Shown piece after piece: positions 15,989 to 24,236 of a stretch of 35,395 nt of DNA. Under the pieces are notes generated by a model. That model saw nothing but the letters and a program-made list of their open reading frames with translations. It made no database searches and was not told where the DNA came from. Both the position numbers and the translations under genes were made by a program. Within the stretch, counting starts at the first letter, position 1; each line of letters opens with the position of its first letter. The stretch is from an uncultured beta proteobacterium (lineage in GTDB: Bacteria; Pseudomonadota; Gammaproteobacteria; Burkholderiales; Burkholderiaceae_C). Location of the stretch: positions 1 through 35,395 of the forward strand of contig CAIUDG010000148.1 of NCBI GenBank assembly GCA_903897925.1, written 5' to 3'.

Positions 15989-16115
15989 GAAATCTTCGAA
16001 TAGTTCATGCGTTTCAGTGTTTACCCTCTCTTGTGCTTTGCAACTCTGCAGGATGATTGCGCCTAACAATAAGCACGGTCGTACTATTTATTTCATCTTC
16101 TTTCGGAGGTACAGG

Positions 16116-17702
16116 ATGCAAGCACTCAGAATTTCACTGGCAGCGCTCACGACAGCGCTGCTGCTCACCGCCTGCGGCGGTGGTGGCGGTGGCGGGCCTG
16201 CGGGCTCCCAGACCAGCAACCCGACACGCGGCCAACTGGCGCAAAATCCGCCACTGCGCGTCGCCTCGCTGAGCGCCACCGAGTTTGCCGGCGAGTTGCA
16301 GGCTGGCGGCGCCAGCGGCCAGCAATTGCTGGCCCTGGCCCTGGCCAACATGACCGGCGGTGCCAACCTGAGCGCGCTGCCCTGCGGCGTCGATGTGCAA
16401 TATCTCAAATACGGCACCGTCGGCGGCGCCGGTGAGAGCACCCTGGCCACTGGCGCACTGATGGTGCCCACCGGCAGCGGCGCCACCTGCACCGGCGCCA
16501 GGCCGATTGTGCTGTACGCGCACGGCACCAATATCACCAAACGCTACAACATCGCCGACCTCACCGACAGCACCAACCCGGCCTATAACGAAGCCTTGCT
16601 GCTGGCGGCACTGTATGCCGCCCAGGGCTATATCGTGGTGGCCCCCAATTACGCCGGCTACGACGCCTCCACGCTGCCCTACCATCCTTACGTCAACGGC
16701 GATCAGCAGTCCAAGGACATGATTGACGCGCTGGCCGCGGCCAAATCGGCATTGCCCAATCTGCTCAACCCGGTCAGCGCCAGCAGCAAGCTGTTCGTCA
16801 CCGGCTATTCGCAAGGCGGCTATGTGGCACTGGCAACCCAGAAAGCACTCGAAGCCGCCAGCGTGACGGTCACGGCATCGGCGCCCCTGTCTGGTCCGTA
16901 CGCACTGTCGCTCTACGTCGACACCATCTTCAGCAGCCAGGTTCCCCTGGGCAGCACCGCCCTCGCGCCGTTGCTGATCAACAGCTACAAGAACTCCTAT
17001 CCGACGGACACCTACTACAGCGCACTGACCGACATCTACAACCTCCCCTACGCTACCGGCATAGATACGCTGATGCCTGGCAGCTATGACACCACCACTG
17101 TTTTCAGCAGCGGCAAACTGCCCCAGACCGCCCTGTTCCAGAACAGCGACCCAAGTTTCGGCGGCACCACGCTCACCGGCACCACACCCTCCAGCAACGG
17201 CACCATGGCGGCCAACCCGCTTGACGTGGTCGGCTTCGCCAGCTCGGGCTATCTGATCAACAACGCCTACCGTGGCGCCTACCTGGCCGACGCATCGGGC
17301 TACCCCAACGGCAGCACCCCACCCTTCGCACTGCCGACCTTCCCGGGCTCCAGTGTCAATCCGGCGGACGTGCTGCGCAAACGCCTGGCCCAGAATGACC
17401 TGCGCGGATTCATTCCCGTGGCACCGGTGCTGCTGTGCGGCGGCTCGCAAGACCCGACCGTCTTCTATCCCGCCAACACCAGCGTGATGGTCGCCAACTG
17501 GACCGCTGCATCCCTGAGCAACTGGAGTGTGCTGGACCTCGAAAGCACCGGCACCACCACCTGGCCCTATGCCGCCGGCTTCCAGGGCCAGTTTGCCGCC
17601 TCCAAGACCGCCGCAGGTGCGTCTGCCGCACAGATCTACCACGGCACCCTGGTGCCGCCGTGGTGCAACAAGGCCGCCAAACTATTCTTCGACCTGCACT
17701 AA
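16116..17702 (+). CDS. Lipase-like alpha/beta-hydrolase lipoprotein
   Basis: 528 residues. The signal peptide ends in the lipobox LLTAC (Cys at about residue 20) and a Gly-rich linker CGGGGGGGPAG. The alpha/beta-hydrolase core shows the nucleophile elbow GYSQGG (Ser of GxSxG), an upstream oxyanion-like VLYAHGT, a candidate acid in CGGSQDPTVFYPANT, and a candidate catalytic His in YHGTLVPPWC near the C-terminus. This layout resembles secretory-lipase-type (LIP) esterases acting on lipids or polyesters; the true substrate is unknown. Display on a membrane surface is inferred from the lipobox. The ATG at 16116 has a strong CGGAGG site 8 bases upstream; the much longer open frame upstream is not used. 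The OmpW-family gene starts 18 bases after its stop, suggesting one operon. Confidence 0.88.
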   Translation: MQALRISLAALTTALLLTACGGGGGGGPAGSQTSNPTRGQLAQNPPLRVASLSATEFAGELQAGGASGQQLLALALANMTGGANLSALPCGVDVQYLKYGTVGGAGESTLATGALMVPTGSGATCTGARPIVLYAHGTNITKRYNIADLTDSTNPAYNEALLLAALYAAQGYIVVAPNYAGYDASTLPYHPYVNGDQQSKDMIDALAAAKSALPNLLNPVSASSKLFVTGYSQGGYVALATQKALEAASVTVTASAPLSGPYALSLYVDTIFSSQVPLGSTALAPLLINSYKNSYPTDTYYSALTDIYNLPYATGIDTLMPGSYDTTTVFSSGKLPQTALFQNSDPSFGGTTLTGTTPSSNGTMAANPLDVVGFASSGYLINNAYRGAYLADASGYPNGSTPPFALPTFPGSSVNPADVLRKRLAQNDLRGFIPVAPVLLCGGSQDPTVFYPANTSVMVANWTAASLSNWSVLDLESTGTTTWPYAAGFQGQFAASKTAAGASAAQIYHGTLVPPWCNKAAKLFFDLH

Positions 17703-17720
17703 GACGACGGAGCACACCCC

Positions 17721-18419
17721 ATGAACACCCCAAAAATGTCGCGCGCTGTCATCGCCACCGCAGCCCTGTTCACGGCACTCGCCGCCCATGCCCAGTACAC
17801 CGTGCAATTCGGTGGCCTCTACCTCGACCCGGGCGCCAGTGCCAGCAGCACCACCGGCCCGCTGACCCCGGCCAACGCCCTGAGCCTGAATGTAAAACCG
17901 GTCAGCACGGTGTTCTTCAGCGTGGCCCGGGACATCAACCCCGACTGGGACCTGCAGCTGTCACTGGGCTATCCGCCCACCCATGACATCACGCTGCGGG
18001 TCGTCAATGCGTCGGCGCTGCCACCCAGCGTGGCGGCGCAGGACGGCAACAAAATCGGTACCGTGCGCCAGATCGCGCCAACCCTGTTTGCCAACTACAA
18101 GTTTGGCGACAGCAGCAGCGCGTTTCGGCCCTTCATCGGCGTCGGCATCAACTACACCATGTTTGACCAGCCGACGTCGAACAGCCTGAACAACAGCATC
18201 AATGGCGGCGTCACCAATGCCAAACTGAGCGACTCCTGGGGCCTGGCGGCGCAAATTGGCGCCACCTACAAGCTCGGTGGCCCCTGGAGCCTGAACGCCG
18301 CCATTTCCACCGCCGATGTGAAAACCACGCTGACTACCAACACCTATGGAGTGGAACGCAAGACCGACATCAAGTTCAGCCCAGCGGCGTATATCCTGAG
18401 CGTGGGTTACGCGTTCTAA
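17721..18419 (+). CDS. OmpW-family outer-membrane porin
   Basis: 232 residues. The signal peptide MNTPKMSRAVIATAALFTALAAHA is cut after residue 24 and followed by an eight-strand barrel. Family-like features are the N-terminal V.fGglYl.P, NPDWDLQLSLGYPPTHDI, FANYKFGDSSSAFRPFIGVGINYTMF, and the terminal aromatic strand AAYILSVGYAF needed for Bam insertion. OmpW proteins form narrow hydrophobic channels for small apolar compounds. Being 18 bases behind a lipase-like lipoprotein gene, it may admit the hydrolysis products; that is inference. A GACGGAG site lies 8 bases before the ATG. No terminator was seen before the convergent glycerate kinase gene. Confidence 0.92.
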   Translation: MNTPKMSRAVIATAALFTALAAHAQYTVQFGGLYLDPGASASSTTGPLTPANALSLNVKPVSTVFFSVARDINPDWDLQLSLGYPPTHDITLRVVNASALPPSVAAQDGNKIGTVRQIAPTLFANYKFGDSSSAFRPFIGVGINYTMFDQPTSNSLNNSINGGVTNAKLSDSWGLAAQIGATYKLGGPWSLNAAISTADVKTTLTTNTYGVERKTDIKFSPAAYILSVGYAF

Positions 18420-18434
18420 GGCCCAGGCTAGACA

Positions 18435-19763
18435 TCAGCACACCAGAATGGCGCGAAAGTCATTCACATTGGTGTGCGTCGGCCCAGTAACGAACAGGGC
18501 GTCCAGGGCCGCAAAGAAGCCATAGGCGTCATTGCGGTCCATGAAGTCACCCAACTTGAGTCCCTGCTGCTGCGCCCGCAGCAGGGTGTCCGGCGCGACA
18601 AAGGCGCCGGCATTGTCTTCCACGCCGTCAATCCCGTCGGTGTCCGCCGCCAGCGCATAGACACCGCTCTGGCCCTGCAGGGCCTGCGCCAGCCCCATGC
18701 AAAATTCACCAGCGCGGCCACCGCGTCCGCGTGGCGTTCCGGCCGGGCGTTCGCGCAGCGTCACGGTGGTTTCTCCGCCACTCAGAATCACGCAGGGTCG
18801 CGCAAAGGGCAGGCCGTGCGCTGCCACCGTTCGCGCCAACGCCGCATGCACCTTGCCAACCTCGCGCGACTCGCCCTCGATCTCATCACTCAGAATGTAG
18901 GCCGCCACGCCCGCCGCACGCGCCAGTTCGGCCGCCGCCTGCAATGACTGCATCGGTGTTGCCATCAGGTGCACCTGGTTCGCCCGGAATGCCGGGTCGC
19001 CCGGCTTGCAGGTCTCCAGGGCGCCACTTTCCAATAGCTGCGCCACATGCGCCGGAATGGCGATGCGATAGCGCCGCAAAATATCCAGCGCCTGGGCGCA
19101 GGTGCTGGGGTCCGGCACCGTCGGGCCGCTGGCAATCACGCTGGGATCGTCACCCGGCACATCGCTGATCAACAGGGTGCAAACCGGCGCCGGTGCACAG
19201 GCTGCTGCCAGCCGCCCGCCCTTGATGCGCGACAGATGCTTGCGCACACAATTCATTTCGCCAATGCTGGCACCGCTGGCCAGCAAGGCCTGGTTCAGCG
19301 CCTGCTTGTCGGCCAGACTCAGCCCCTGCGCCGGCAAGGTCAGCAGCGACGAACCGCCACCCGATATCAGGCACAAGACCCGGTCCTCCGGGCCCAGGCC
19401 CTGCGGCAAGGCCAGCATGCGCTGGGCTGCGGCCAGGCCAGCGGCATCGGGCACCGGGTGCGCCGCCTCGACCACTTCAATGCGTTGGCGCAGGCCGGGC
19501 GGGCGCGGCGGCGTATGGCCATAGCGCGTCACCACCAGACCCGACAGCTCGGCGTCCTGTGGCCACAGCGCTTCCAGCGCCTGCGCCATCGCTGCAGCGG
19601 CCTTGCCAGCGCCCAGCACCAGGGTGCGCCCGGTGGCAGGCGGCAGAAAAGGTGCCATCACCTGCAGCGGCTGCGCCCGCTGCACGGCGGCAGCGTAGAG
19701 TTGCTGCAAGAATTCCAGGGGTGCCAGCGCCGGGTCGGCAACAGGGGATGTAAAGGAGTGCAT
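18435..19763 (-). CDS. ttuD: Glycerate 2-kinase (GckA/TtuD, MOFRL family)
   Basis: 442 residues with the GckA/TtuD layout. An N-terminal DUF4147 domain contains LVLGAGKAAAAMAQALE (about 46-62), the Ser-rich loop LCLISGGGSSLLTLP (about 130-145) and MNCVRKHLSRIKGGRLA. The C-terminal MOFRL domain carries CVILSGGETTVTLR, GRGGRAGEFCMGLA and ALAADTDGIDG. It phosphorylates D-glycerate to 2-phosphoglycerate with ATP, feeding glyoxylate, tartrate or glycerate carbon into lower glycolysis. Older annotations call it hydroxypyruvate reductase. The ATG at 19763 is used; a GTG 24 bases upstream (19787) would add eight residues, and neither has a clear ribosome site. No glyoxylate-pathway partner gene is adjacent. 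Confidence 0.92.
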   Translation of the reverse strand: MHSFTSPVADPALAPLEFLQQLYAAAVQRAQPLQVMAPFLPPATGRTLVLGAGKAAAAMAQALEALWPQDAELSGLVVTRYGHTPPRPPGLRQRIEVVEAAHPVPDAAGLAAAQRMLALPQGLGPEDRVLCLISGGGSSLLTLPAQGLSLADKQALNQALLASGASIGEMNCVRKHLSRIKGGRLAAACAPAPVCTLLISDVPGDDPSVIASGPTVPDPSTCAQALDILRRYRIAIPAHVAQLLESGALETCKPGDPAFRANQVHLMATPMQSLQAAAELARAAGVAAYILSDEIEGESREVGKVHAALARTVAAHGLPFARPCVILSGGETTVTLRERPAGTPRGRGGRAGEFCMGLAQALQGQSGVYALAADTDGIDGVEDNAGAFVAPDTLLRAQQQGLKLGDFMDRNDAYGFFAALDALFVTGPTHTNVNDFRAILVC

Positions 19764-19802
19764 GGCGGCACTGTATAGGATCGCCACCCAACTGCCCAGC
19801 GC

Positions 19803-21485
19803 TCACGCGACCAGGTTTTGCTGCAGGCAGTGAACCGAACACCCCGGGACCGCGCTGGCAAGCCAGGGCGTGCCATCGCGCTTGGCCTGGGCTCCGAACA
19901 GCACGTAGCAGCCCTTGCCCATGCGCTTGGCTTCATACATGGCTTCATCCGCGCGGCGCAAAGCACAGGAAATATCAATGCACTGCGGCGGCCACAGCGC
20001 AATGCCAATGCTGCAGCCAACACCAAAACCAATGTCACGCACCTGTTCCACCAGACGTGCGGCCACGCCGCACGCGGTGTCCTCTACGCGCTGGGCATCG
20101 GCGCTCAGACACAGCACAAATTCATCGCCGCCAATCCGCCCCGCGGCATCGGATTCCCGCGTCATGGCACGCAATATGCCGGCGGTGCGCATCAGCACCT
20201 TGTCGCCCTGTTCATGGCCCAGGGAGTCATTGATGATCTTGAATCCGTCCAGATCGATGTACAGCAGCGCCAGACCACTGCCGCTGCCATGCGCCTGCTG
20301 GGCCTGGCGCAAACCGTCAGCCAATTCGAGGAACAGTGCGCGCCCCGGCAAGCTGGTCAGCGGATCACGCCGCGCCGCCTTGAGCGCACTGGCGACTTCG
20401 GCATGGCGTGCCGTCACATTGCGCAAAGCCAAGTTGGTGCGCTGCTCGCGCTGCGTCACGGCGCCGAGTTGTTGCACCATGTCGTCAAACTCACGAATCG
20501 GCGCACCCGATGCATCCACGTGCTCGCCACGTTGCAAGGCCGCAGCGGCACGCAGCACGGTGCCCACCTGGCGCGTAATCAGACTGGCCAGCGCCACCGA
20601 CAACAGCACCCCGACCACGGCCATCACCAGTCCAAACCCGATCAGCAAAGTCATCGCCTGCGTTAACGAGGCGTACAAGGACTGCGCCGGCACGCCCAGA
20701 CCCACGCTCCAGTCCCAGCCCGGCACCTTGACCAGCACCGTCTTCACGGTCACGCCTTCCTTGTTGATGGAATCGAAAACGCCCTGGGTATGGTTGATCA
20801 GCGCATCGCGCAAGGACTGGGTGGCTTTTTTGCCGACATAGGCTTGCGCCAAATGGGAGCGCGCCAACAACACGCCGTTCTTGTCGACGATGGCGCTGGT
20901 CCAGCCACTGGGCATTTGTTGCGCCGCCAGCAAGGCGTTGAGGGTGTCGGTGCGCAGCATCAGGCGCAAACAGTAAACCGTCTTGCCGTTGCGCTGCACC
21001 GGCACACCCACAGCAACGCCCAGGCCGCCGCTGGGCATCAGAAAAGGCCCCGAGGCCACCGGTTTACCGCTATCAAATACACGCCAGACCGTCTCAGGCT
21101 CGCTGACTTCCAGGTTTTTGGTGCCCAGCGGCTGCAGGGTCACAAACACCAGGTCTCCGGCCGGGGACACCAGCGATATCGCACTCAGGTCGGGATTTGA
21201 CTGCACCACGCGCTGCGCGCTGGCATACAAGGCCGCGATATCGTTGCGTTGCGCTGCATTCGACAAGGCCAGCGTGGACAGATAGCCGGCACTCTCACCC
21301 AGGCGCTGGCTTACCGCATTGGCGGTCGCCTCGGCGCGCTGGGACAGCTCGCGCATATCGCTTTGCTGCTGGCGCAGGCCGAATTCAACGATCAGATAGG
21401 CAGAAAATAAAAACAGCGGCAGCGACGCCGACACGGCCAAACCAAGCAGCCATACCTTGATCCCGGCGCGCAGTCCTGTTTTCAT
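19803..21485 (-). CDS. Membrane diguanylate cyclase with dCache-like sensor
   Basis: 560 residues. TM1 (about 8-32) is followed by a periplasmic double-Cache-like sensor (about 35-265; SAISLVSPAGDLVFVT and VPGWDWSVGLGVP are typical). TM2 (about 270-295) and a HAMP-like linker (about 296-345) lead to a short coiled coil and the GGDEF domain (about 375-535). The active-site motif is an intact GGDEF (452-456). An RxxD inhibitory I-site (RESD) stands five residues before it. It should make c-di-GMP from two GTP in response to an external small molecule, with product inhibition. No EAL domain. The chosen ATG at 21485 starts just before TM1; a TTG 36 bases upstream is less likely. The gene is 39 bases upstream of glycerate kinase on the same strand, so co-transcription is possible. 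Confidence 0.92.
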   Translation of the reverse strand: MKTGLRAGIKVWLLGLAVSASLPLFLFSAYLIVEFGLRQQQSDMRELSQRAEATANAVSQRLGESAGYLSTLALSNAAQRNDIAALYASAQRVVQSNPDLSAISLVSPAGDLVFVTLQPLGTKNLEVSEPETVWRVFDSGKPVASGPFLMPSGGLGVAVGVPVQRNGKTVYCLRLMLRTDTLNALLAAQQMPSGWTSAIVDKNGVLLARSHLAQAYVGKKATQSLRDALINHTQGVFDSINKEGVTVKTVLVKVPGWDWSVGLGVPAQSLYASLTQAMTLLIGFGLVMAVVGVLLSVALASLITRQVGTVLRAAAALQRGEHVDASGAPIREFDDMVQQLGAVTQREQRTNLALRNVTARHAEVASALKAARRDPLTSLPGRALFLELADGLRQAQQAHGSGSGLALLYIDLDGFKIINDSLGHEQGDKVLMRTAGILRAMTRESDAAGRIGGDEFVLCLSADAQRVEDTACGVAARLVEQVRDIGFGVGCSIGIALWPPQCIDISCALRRADEAMYEAKRMGKGCYVLFGAQAKRDGTPWLASAVPGCSVHCLQQNLVA

Positions 21486-21640
21486 ATCGGAAACCCGTAA
21501 TTTGCGCCAATCTACCACCAAGCAAGCGAATCTTCACAGCACGGTCTGGCACTGCCGCAGGCGCCATGGAAAATAGCACGGACAATCCGCCATACGGCCA
21601 GCCGAAACGCCCCTGGGCACCATTAACCAGCATCCCGAAC

Positions 21641-21874
21641 ATGAAGCAACTACCCGACCTGCCGGCAATACAAGCTGGCCGCTATCGCCACTACAAGGGC
21701 GGCGAATATGCGCTAATTGGCGTGGCGCGCCACAGCGAAACCCTGGAGCCACTGGTGCTGTATCGGGCGCTCTCCCAGGATAGCGGCTTGTGGGTGCGGC
21801 CCTACGCCATGTTCTTCGAACAGGTCGAAGTCAACGGCCAATGGCAACCGCGCTTCGCGCCTCAGGCCGACTGA
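21641..21874 (+). CDS. DUF1653 protein
   Basis: 77 residues carrying a full DUF1653 domain: AGRYRHYKGGEYALIGVARH, SETLEPLVLYRAL, GLWVRPYAMFFEQVEVNG and the closing PRF. The family is common in bacteria and its function is not established. A longer frame opens at an ATG at 21566 and would add 25 residues not typical of the family. Neither start has a strong ribosome site, so the start is uncertain. The last 13 bases overlap the 3' end of purN on the other strand. Confidence 0.85.
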   Translation: MKQLPDLPAIQAGRYRHYKGGEYALIGVARHSETLEPLVLYRALSQDSGLWVRPYAMFFEQVEVNGQWQPRFAPQAD

Positions 21875-22455
21875 AGCCAGTGCGCAACCGCACGCGGATA
21901 GATCAGATGTTCCTGGCTCAGCACCCGCTCCGCCAATTGCGCGGCGCTGTCGCCGGGTAACACCGGCACCACCGCCTGCGCCAAAATCGGTCCGTGGTCG
22001 AGCTCGGCCGTCACCAGATGCACCGTGGCACCGGCAAATTTGCAACCCGCGTCAATCGCGCGCTGGTGCGTATGCAAACCGGCAAAGGCCGGCAACAGCG
22101 ACGGATGGATATTCAGCAGGCGTCCGGCATAACGCTCGACAAACGCCGGCGTCAAAATGCGCATGAAACCAGCCAGCACCACCAACACCGGCTGCCCGGG
22201 TGTTGCATAACCGTCTATCAGTGCGCTCAGGGCCTGATCAAAAGCCTCGCGGCTGGCAAAACCCTGGTGCGGCAGCACCTCGGTGGTGATGCCTTGCGCG
22301 CGCGCGAACTCCAGGCCCTTGGCCTCGGCCTTGTTGCTGACCACGGCAGCAATCCGCGCCCCATAGCGCTGCTGCCAGTTTTCCTGTTGCGCTGCGCGCA
22401 CCAAGGCCTGCATATTCGAGCCCGCGCCCGAAATCAAAATCACAATATTCTTCAT
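21862..22455 (-). CDS. purN: Phosphoribosylglycinamide formyltransferase
   Basis: 197 residues, near the usual length. It starts MKNIVILISGAGSNMQAL, with the GSN phosphate loop. The catalytic set is visible: Asn and His in LLNIHPSLLPAF and Asp in ELDHGPI. The formyl-folate pocket phrase VLAGFMRIL is present. It transfers a formyl group from 10-formyl-tetrahydrofolate to GAR, the third step of purine synthesis. The ATG at 22455 is right for the family; a longer frame upstream overlaps the TraB-like gene and is not used. Only one base separates it from the TraB/GumN stop codon, so the two are very probably co-transcribed. Confidence 0.96.
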   Translation of the reverse strand: MKNIVILISGAGSNMQALVRAAQQENWQQRYGARIAAVVSNKAEAKGLEFARAQGITTEVLPHQGFASREAFDQALSALIDGYATPGQPVLVVLAGFMRILTPAFVERYAGRLLNIHPSLLPAFAGLHTHQRAIDAGCKFAGATVHLVTAELDHGPILAQAVVPVLPGDSAAQLAERVLSQEHLIYPRAVAHWLQSA

Positions 22456-22456
22456 G

Positions 22457-23470
22457 CTAGAAAATCCGCTGCACCTGATAGCCCAGGCGACGCATGCGTT
22501 CGGGCAGTCCCATGGCGCCAATCATGTGCAGGGCACCGACAGCGGCAAACACCCGCTTGCCGTCGCTGTGCAACTGGTCCAGGCGCTGCGCCAGGTGGGG
22601 GTTGCGGTCGTCCAGCAGGCGCTTGAGTGCGGCCCGGTCTTCCGCCGTGTTCAGGCAGTTGCACCACTGCTCGTAATTGTTCAGCTTCTGGAAGTCGGAA
22701 CTGGCCCAGACGCTGGACAGGGTGCCCAGCAATTGCAGCGTGTTGCCGCTTTCCAGGTCTTCCAGGCCGGAGGCCACCAGTTCGCGCATTTCGGCGCCGT
22801 TGCTGACCAGAAAGCTCTGCAACTGCTCCGGCACACTTTCCAGCGACTCGATCTTTTTGTCGCTCTGACCGGCGTAACTGGCCAAGACCATTTCCACGCC
22901 ATAACTGCTCTCCAGCCCGATCATGCGTGCCGCCGCCACGCTCAGGGCGCTGATCTGCATTTCCGGCCGCAGGGCGTGCAGGCTGTCCAGCGAAACACAG
23001 TTCAACGCAGCCTGGCGTTCCAGGCGCGTCTCCAGGTCGGCGTCCAGCGGGGCCGCGGTACTGGCTGCGACACCGGCCTGCAACTGCTGCATCAGCAGCG
23101 GATCACGCACATTCAGTTCGAGTGCCACGGTGTCACTCGCCTTCAAGGCGTTCAACAGGGCGGCGCCCGGAAACATCCACTCCAGCTTGCCAACGTGCAG
23201 GGTGCCATACAGGTAGGAAGCATGGCCATTTTTAGTGATGCGCCAGAGAAAACCGCGGTTGCGGGTCTGCTGCTGCGCCTTGGCCACCAGCTCGGCCGAC
23301 GGTGTCGGCAAGGCCGCCGCACACAGTGCCGCCCGCGCCGGACGCGCTGCGACGCCCAGCAGCAGTGCCACCAGGGCCAGTAGCAGCCACGGGCGCAGCC
23401 GGGCCACCAGCCCCCCTATGCCGGGCAGGTAAGCGAGGAGTGGGAAGCGGGGCGGGCTATTCTGGGTCAT
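22457..23470 (-). CDS. TraB/GumN family protein
   Basis: 337 residues. A hydrophobic N-terminal segment (about 25-46, LLLALVALLLGVAARPARA) looks like a signal peptide or anchor, so the rest is probably periplasmic. The TraB/GumN fold follows, with the first conserved motif in SYLYGTLHVGK (about 88-98) and the second in FAAVGALHMIGAMGL near the C-terminus. Family members include plasmid pheromone-shutdown protein TraB and a xanthan-cluster protein GumN; a metalloprotease-like (Tiki-related) activity has been proposed. The role here is unknown. The ATG at 23470 lies 11 bases after the HNH stop codon, and the purN gene follows after one base. Confidence 0.88.
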   Translation of the reverse strand: MTQNSPPRFPLLAYLPGIGGLVARLRPWLLLALVALLLGVAARPARAALCAAALPTPSAELVAKAQQQTRNRGFLWRITKNGHASYLYGTLHVGKLEWMFPGAALLNALKASDTVALELNVRDPLLMQQLQAGVAASTAAPLDADLETRLERQAALNCVSLDSLHALRPEMQISALSVAAARMIGLESSYGVEMVLASYAGQSDKKIESLESVPEQLQSFLVSNGAEMRELVASGLEDLESGNTLQLLGTLSSVWASSDFQKLNNYEQWCNCLNTAEDRAALKRLLDDRNPHLAQRLDQLHSDGKRVFAAVGALHMIGAMGLPERMRRLGYQVQRIF

Positions 23471-23481
23471 AGCCCCTGATA

Positions 23482-24039
23482 CTAAATCAACAGGCGCGAA
23501 GATCGCGGCACGTGCGCCATCAAAAACTCCATCTGGTCGGCCAGGATGCGGCGATTGCGCAAGATAAAGTCTTCCCACAGGCTCGGCACATAGGGCGTAT
23601 AAAGCAGCGGCATGTGTGCCTGCTCGGGGGTGCGGCTGCTCTTGCGGTGGTTGCAGGGCCGGCAGGCGGTGACCACATTCATCCAGGTATCGATGCCGTT
23701 TTGGGCAAACGGCACAATGTGTTCGCGCGTCAGGTCCGACTCATGGAAGCACTCGCCGCAGTAGGCGCACACATTGCGGTCGCGGGCAAACAGCTTGCTG
23801 TTGCTCAGACCGGGGCGCAGCTGAAACGGATTGATGTTGGGCACGCCACGCGTGCCAATGATGCTGTTGACCCGAATGATGGATTGCAGGCCGGTGCGCG
23901 CGTTGTGGCCGCCGTGAAATACCGCCACCTCGCCTCCCGACTCCCAGCGCACTTCCCCGGCTGCATAGTGAATCACCGCCTGTTCCAGCGAAATCCACGA
24001 CTGCGGCAAACCTTGGGCCGACAACTTCAAGACTTTCAC
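23482..24039 (-). CDS. HNH endonuclease
   Basis: 185 residues. The zinc and HNH core is complete: CAYCGE (first Cys pair), LTREHIVPFAQNGIDTWMN (the HN part, with catalytic His in EHIVP) and VVTACRPCNHRKSSRTPEQA (second Cys pair and last His). The N-terminal half (KVLKLSAQGLPQSWISLEQA) is a conserved cap seen in chromosomal HNH proteins of many bacteria, where repair or housekeeping roles are suspected. No restriction or phage neighbours are present, so a defence role has no support. The start is GTG at 24039, because GGAGGT lies just five bases upstream; the longer frame to 24108 lacks such a site. It heads a likely operon with the TraB-like gene and purN. Confidence 0.9.
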   Translation of the reverse strand: MKVLKLSAQGLPQSWISLEQAVIHYAAGEVRWESGGEVAVFHGGHNARTGLQSIIRVNSIIGTRGVPNINPFQLRPGLSNSKLFARDRNVCAYCGECFHESDLTREHIVPFAQNGIDTWMNVVTACRPCNHRKSSRTPEQAHMPLLYTPYVPSLWEDFILRNRRILADQMEFLMAHVPRSSRLLI

Positions 24040-24044
24040 AAAAG

Positions 24045-24050
24045 ACCTCC
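24045..24050 (-). promoter_or_regulatory. Strong ribosome binding site of the HNH gene
   Basis: GGAGGT on the minus strand, five bases before the GTG codon at 24039. It fixes a non-ATG start that would otherwise be missed. Confidence 0.8.
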
Positions 24051-24236
24051 AGCAACGGTTCAACACCACCAACACGGACGGGCCAATGTCGGGGCCGAGG
24101 CCGCGCACGCGCAGCCCGGTACCCGGGCCGGCAACAGCGCTGCTGCTACCTGGGTCACAATATACTGCTTTTTAATGACATTTTCGCGGCACATGCCGGC
24201 TCTGCAGGCCTGTGTTGCTATCAAAAAGATAACAAA

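Noticed and set aside
16134..17642. 502-residue minus-strand frame opposite the lipase-like gene
   Set aside because: Gly/Val/Ala-rich antisense shadow; the plus-strand protein has a lipobox and GxSxG.
23482..24039. HNH endonuclease as part of a defence system
   Set aside because: Neighbours are TraB/GumN, purN and ribF; no methylase, helicase, toxin or phage genes nearby.
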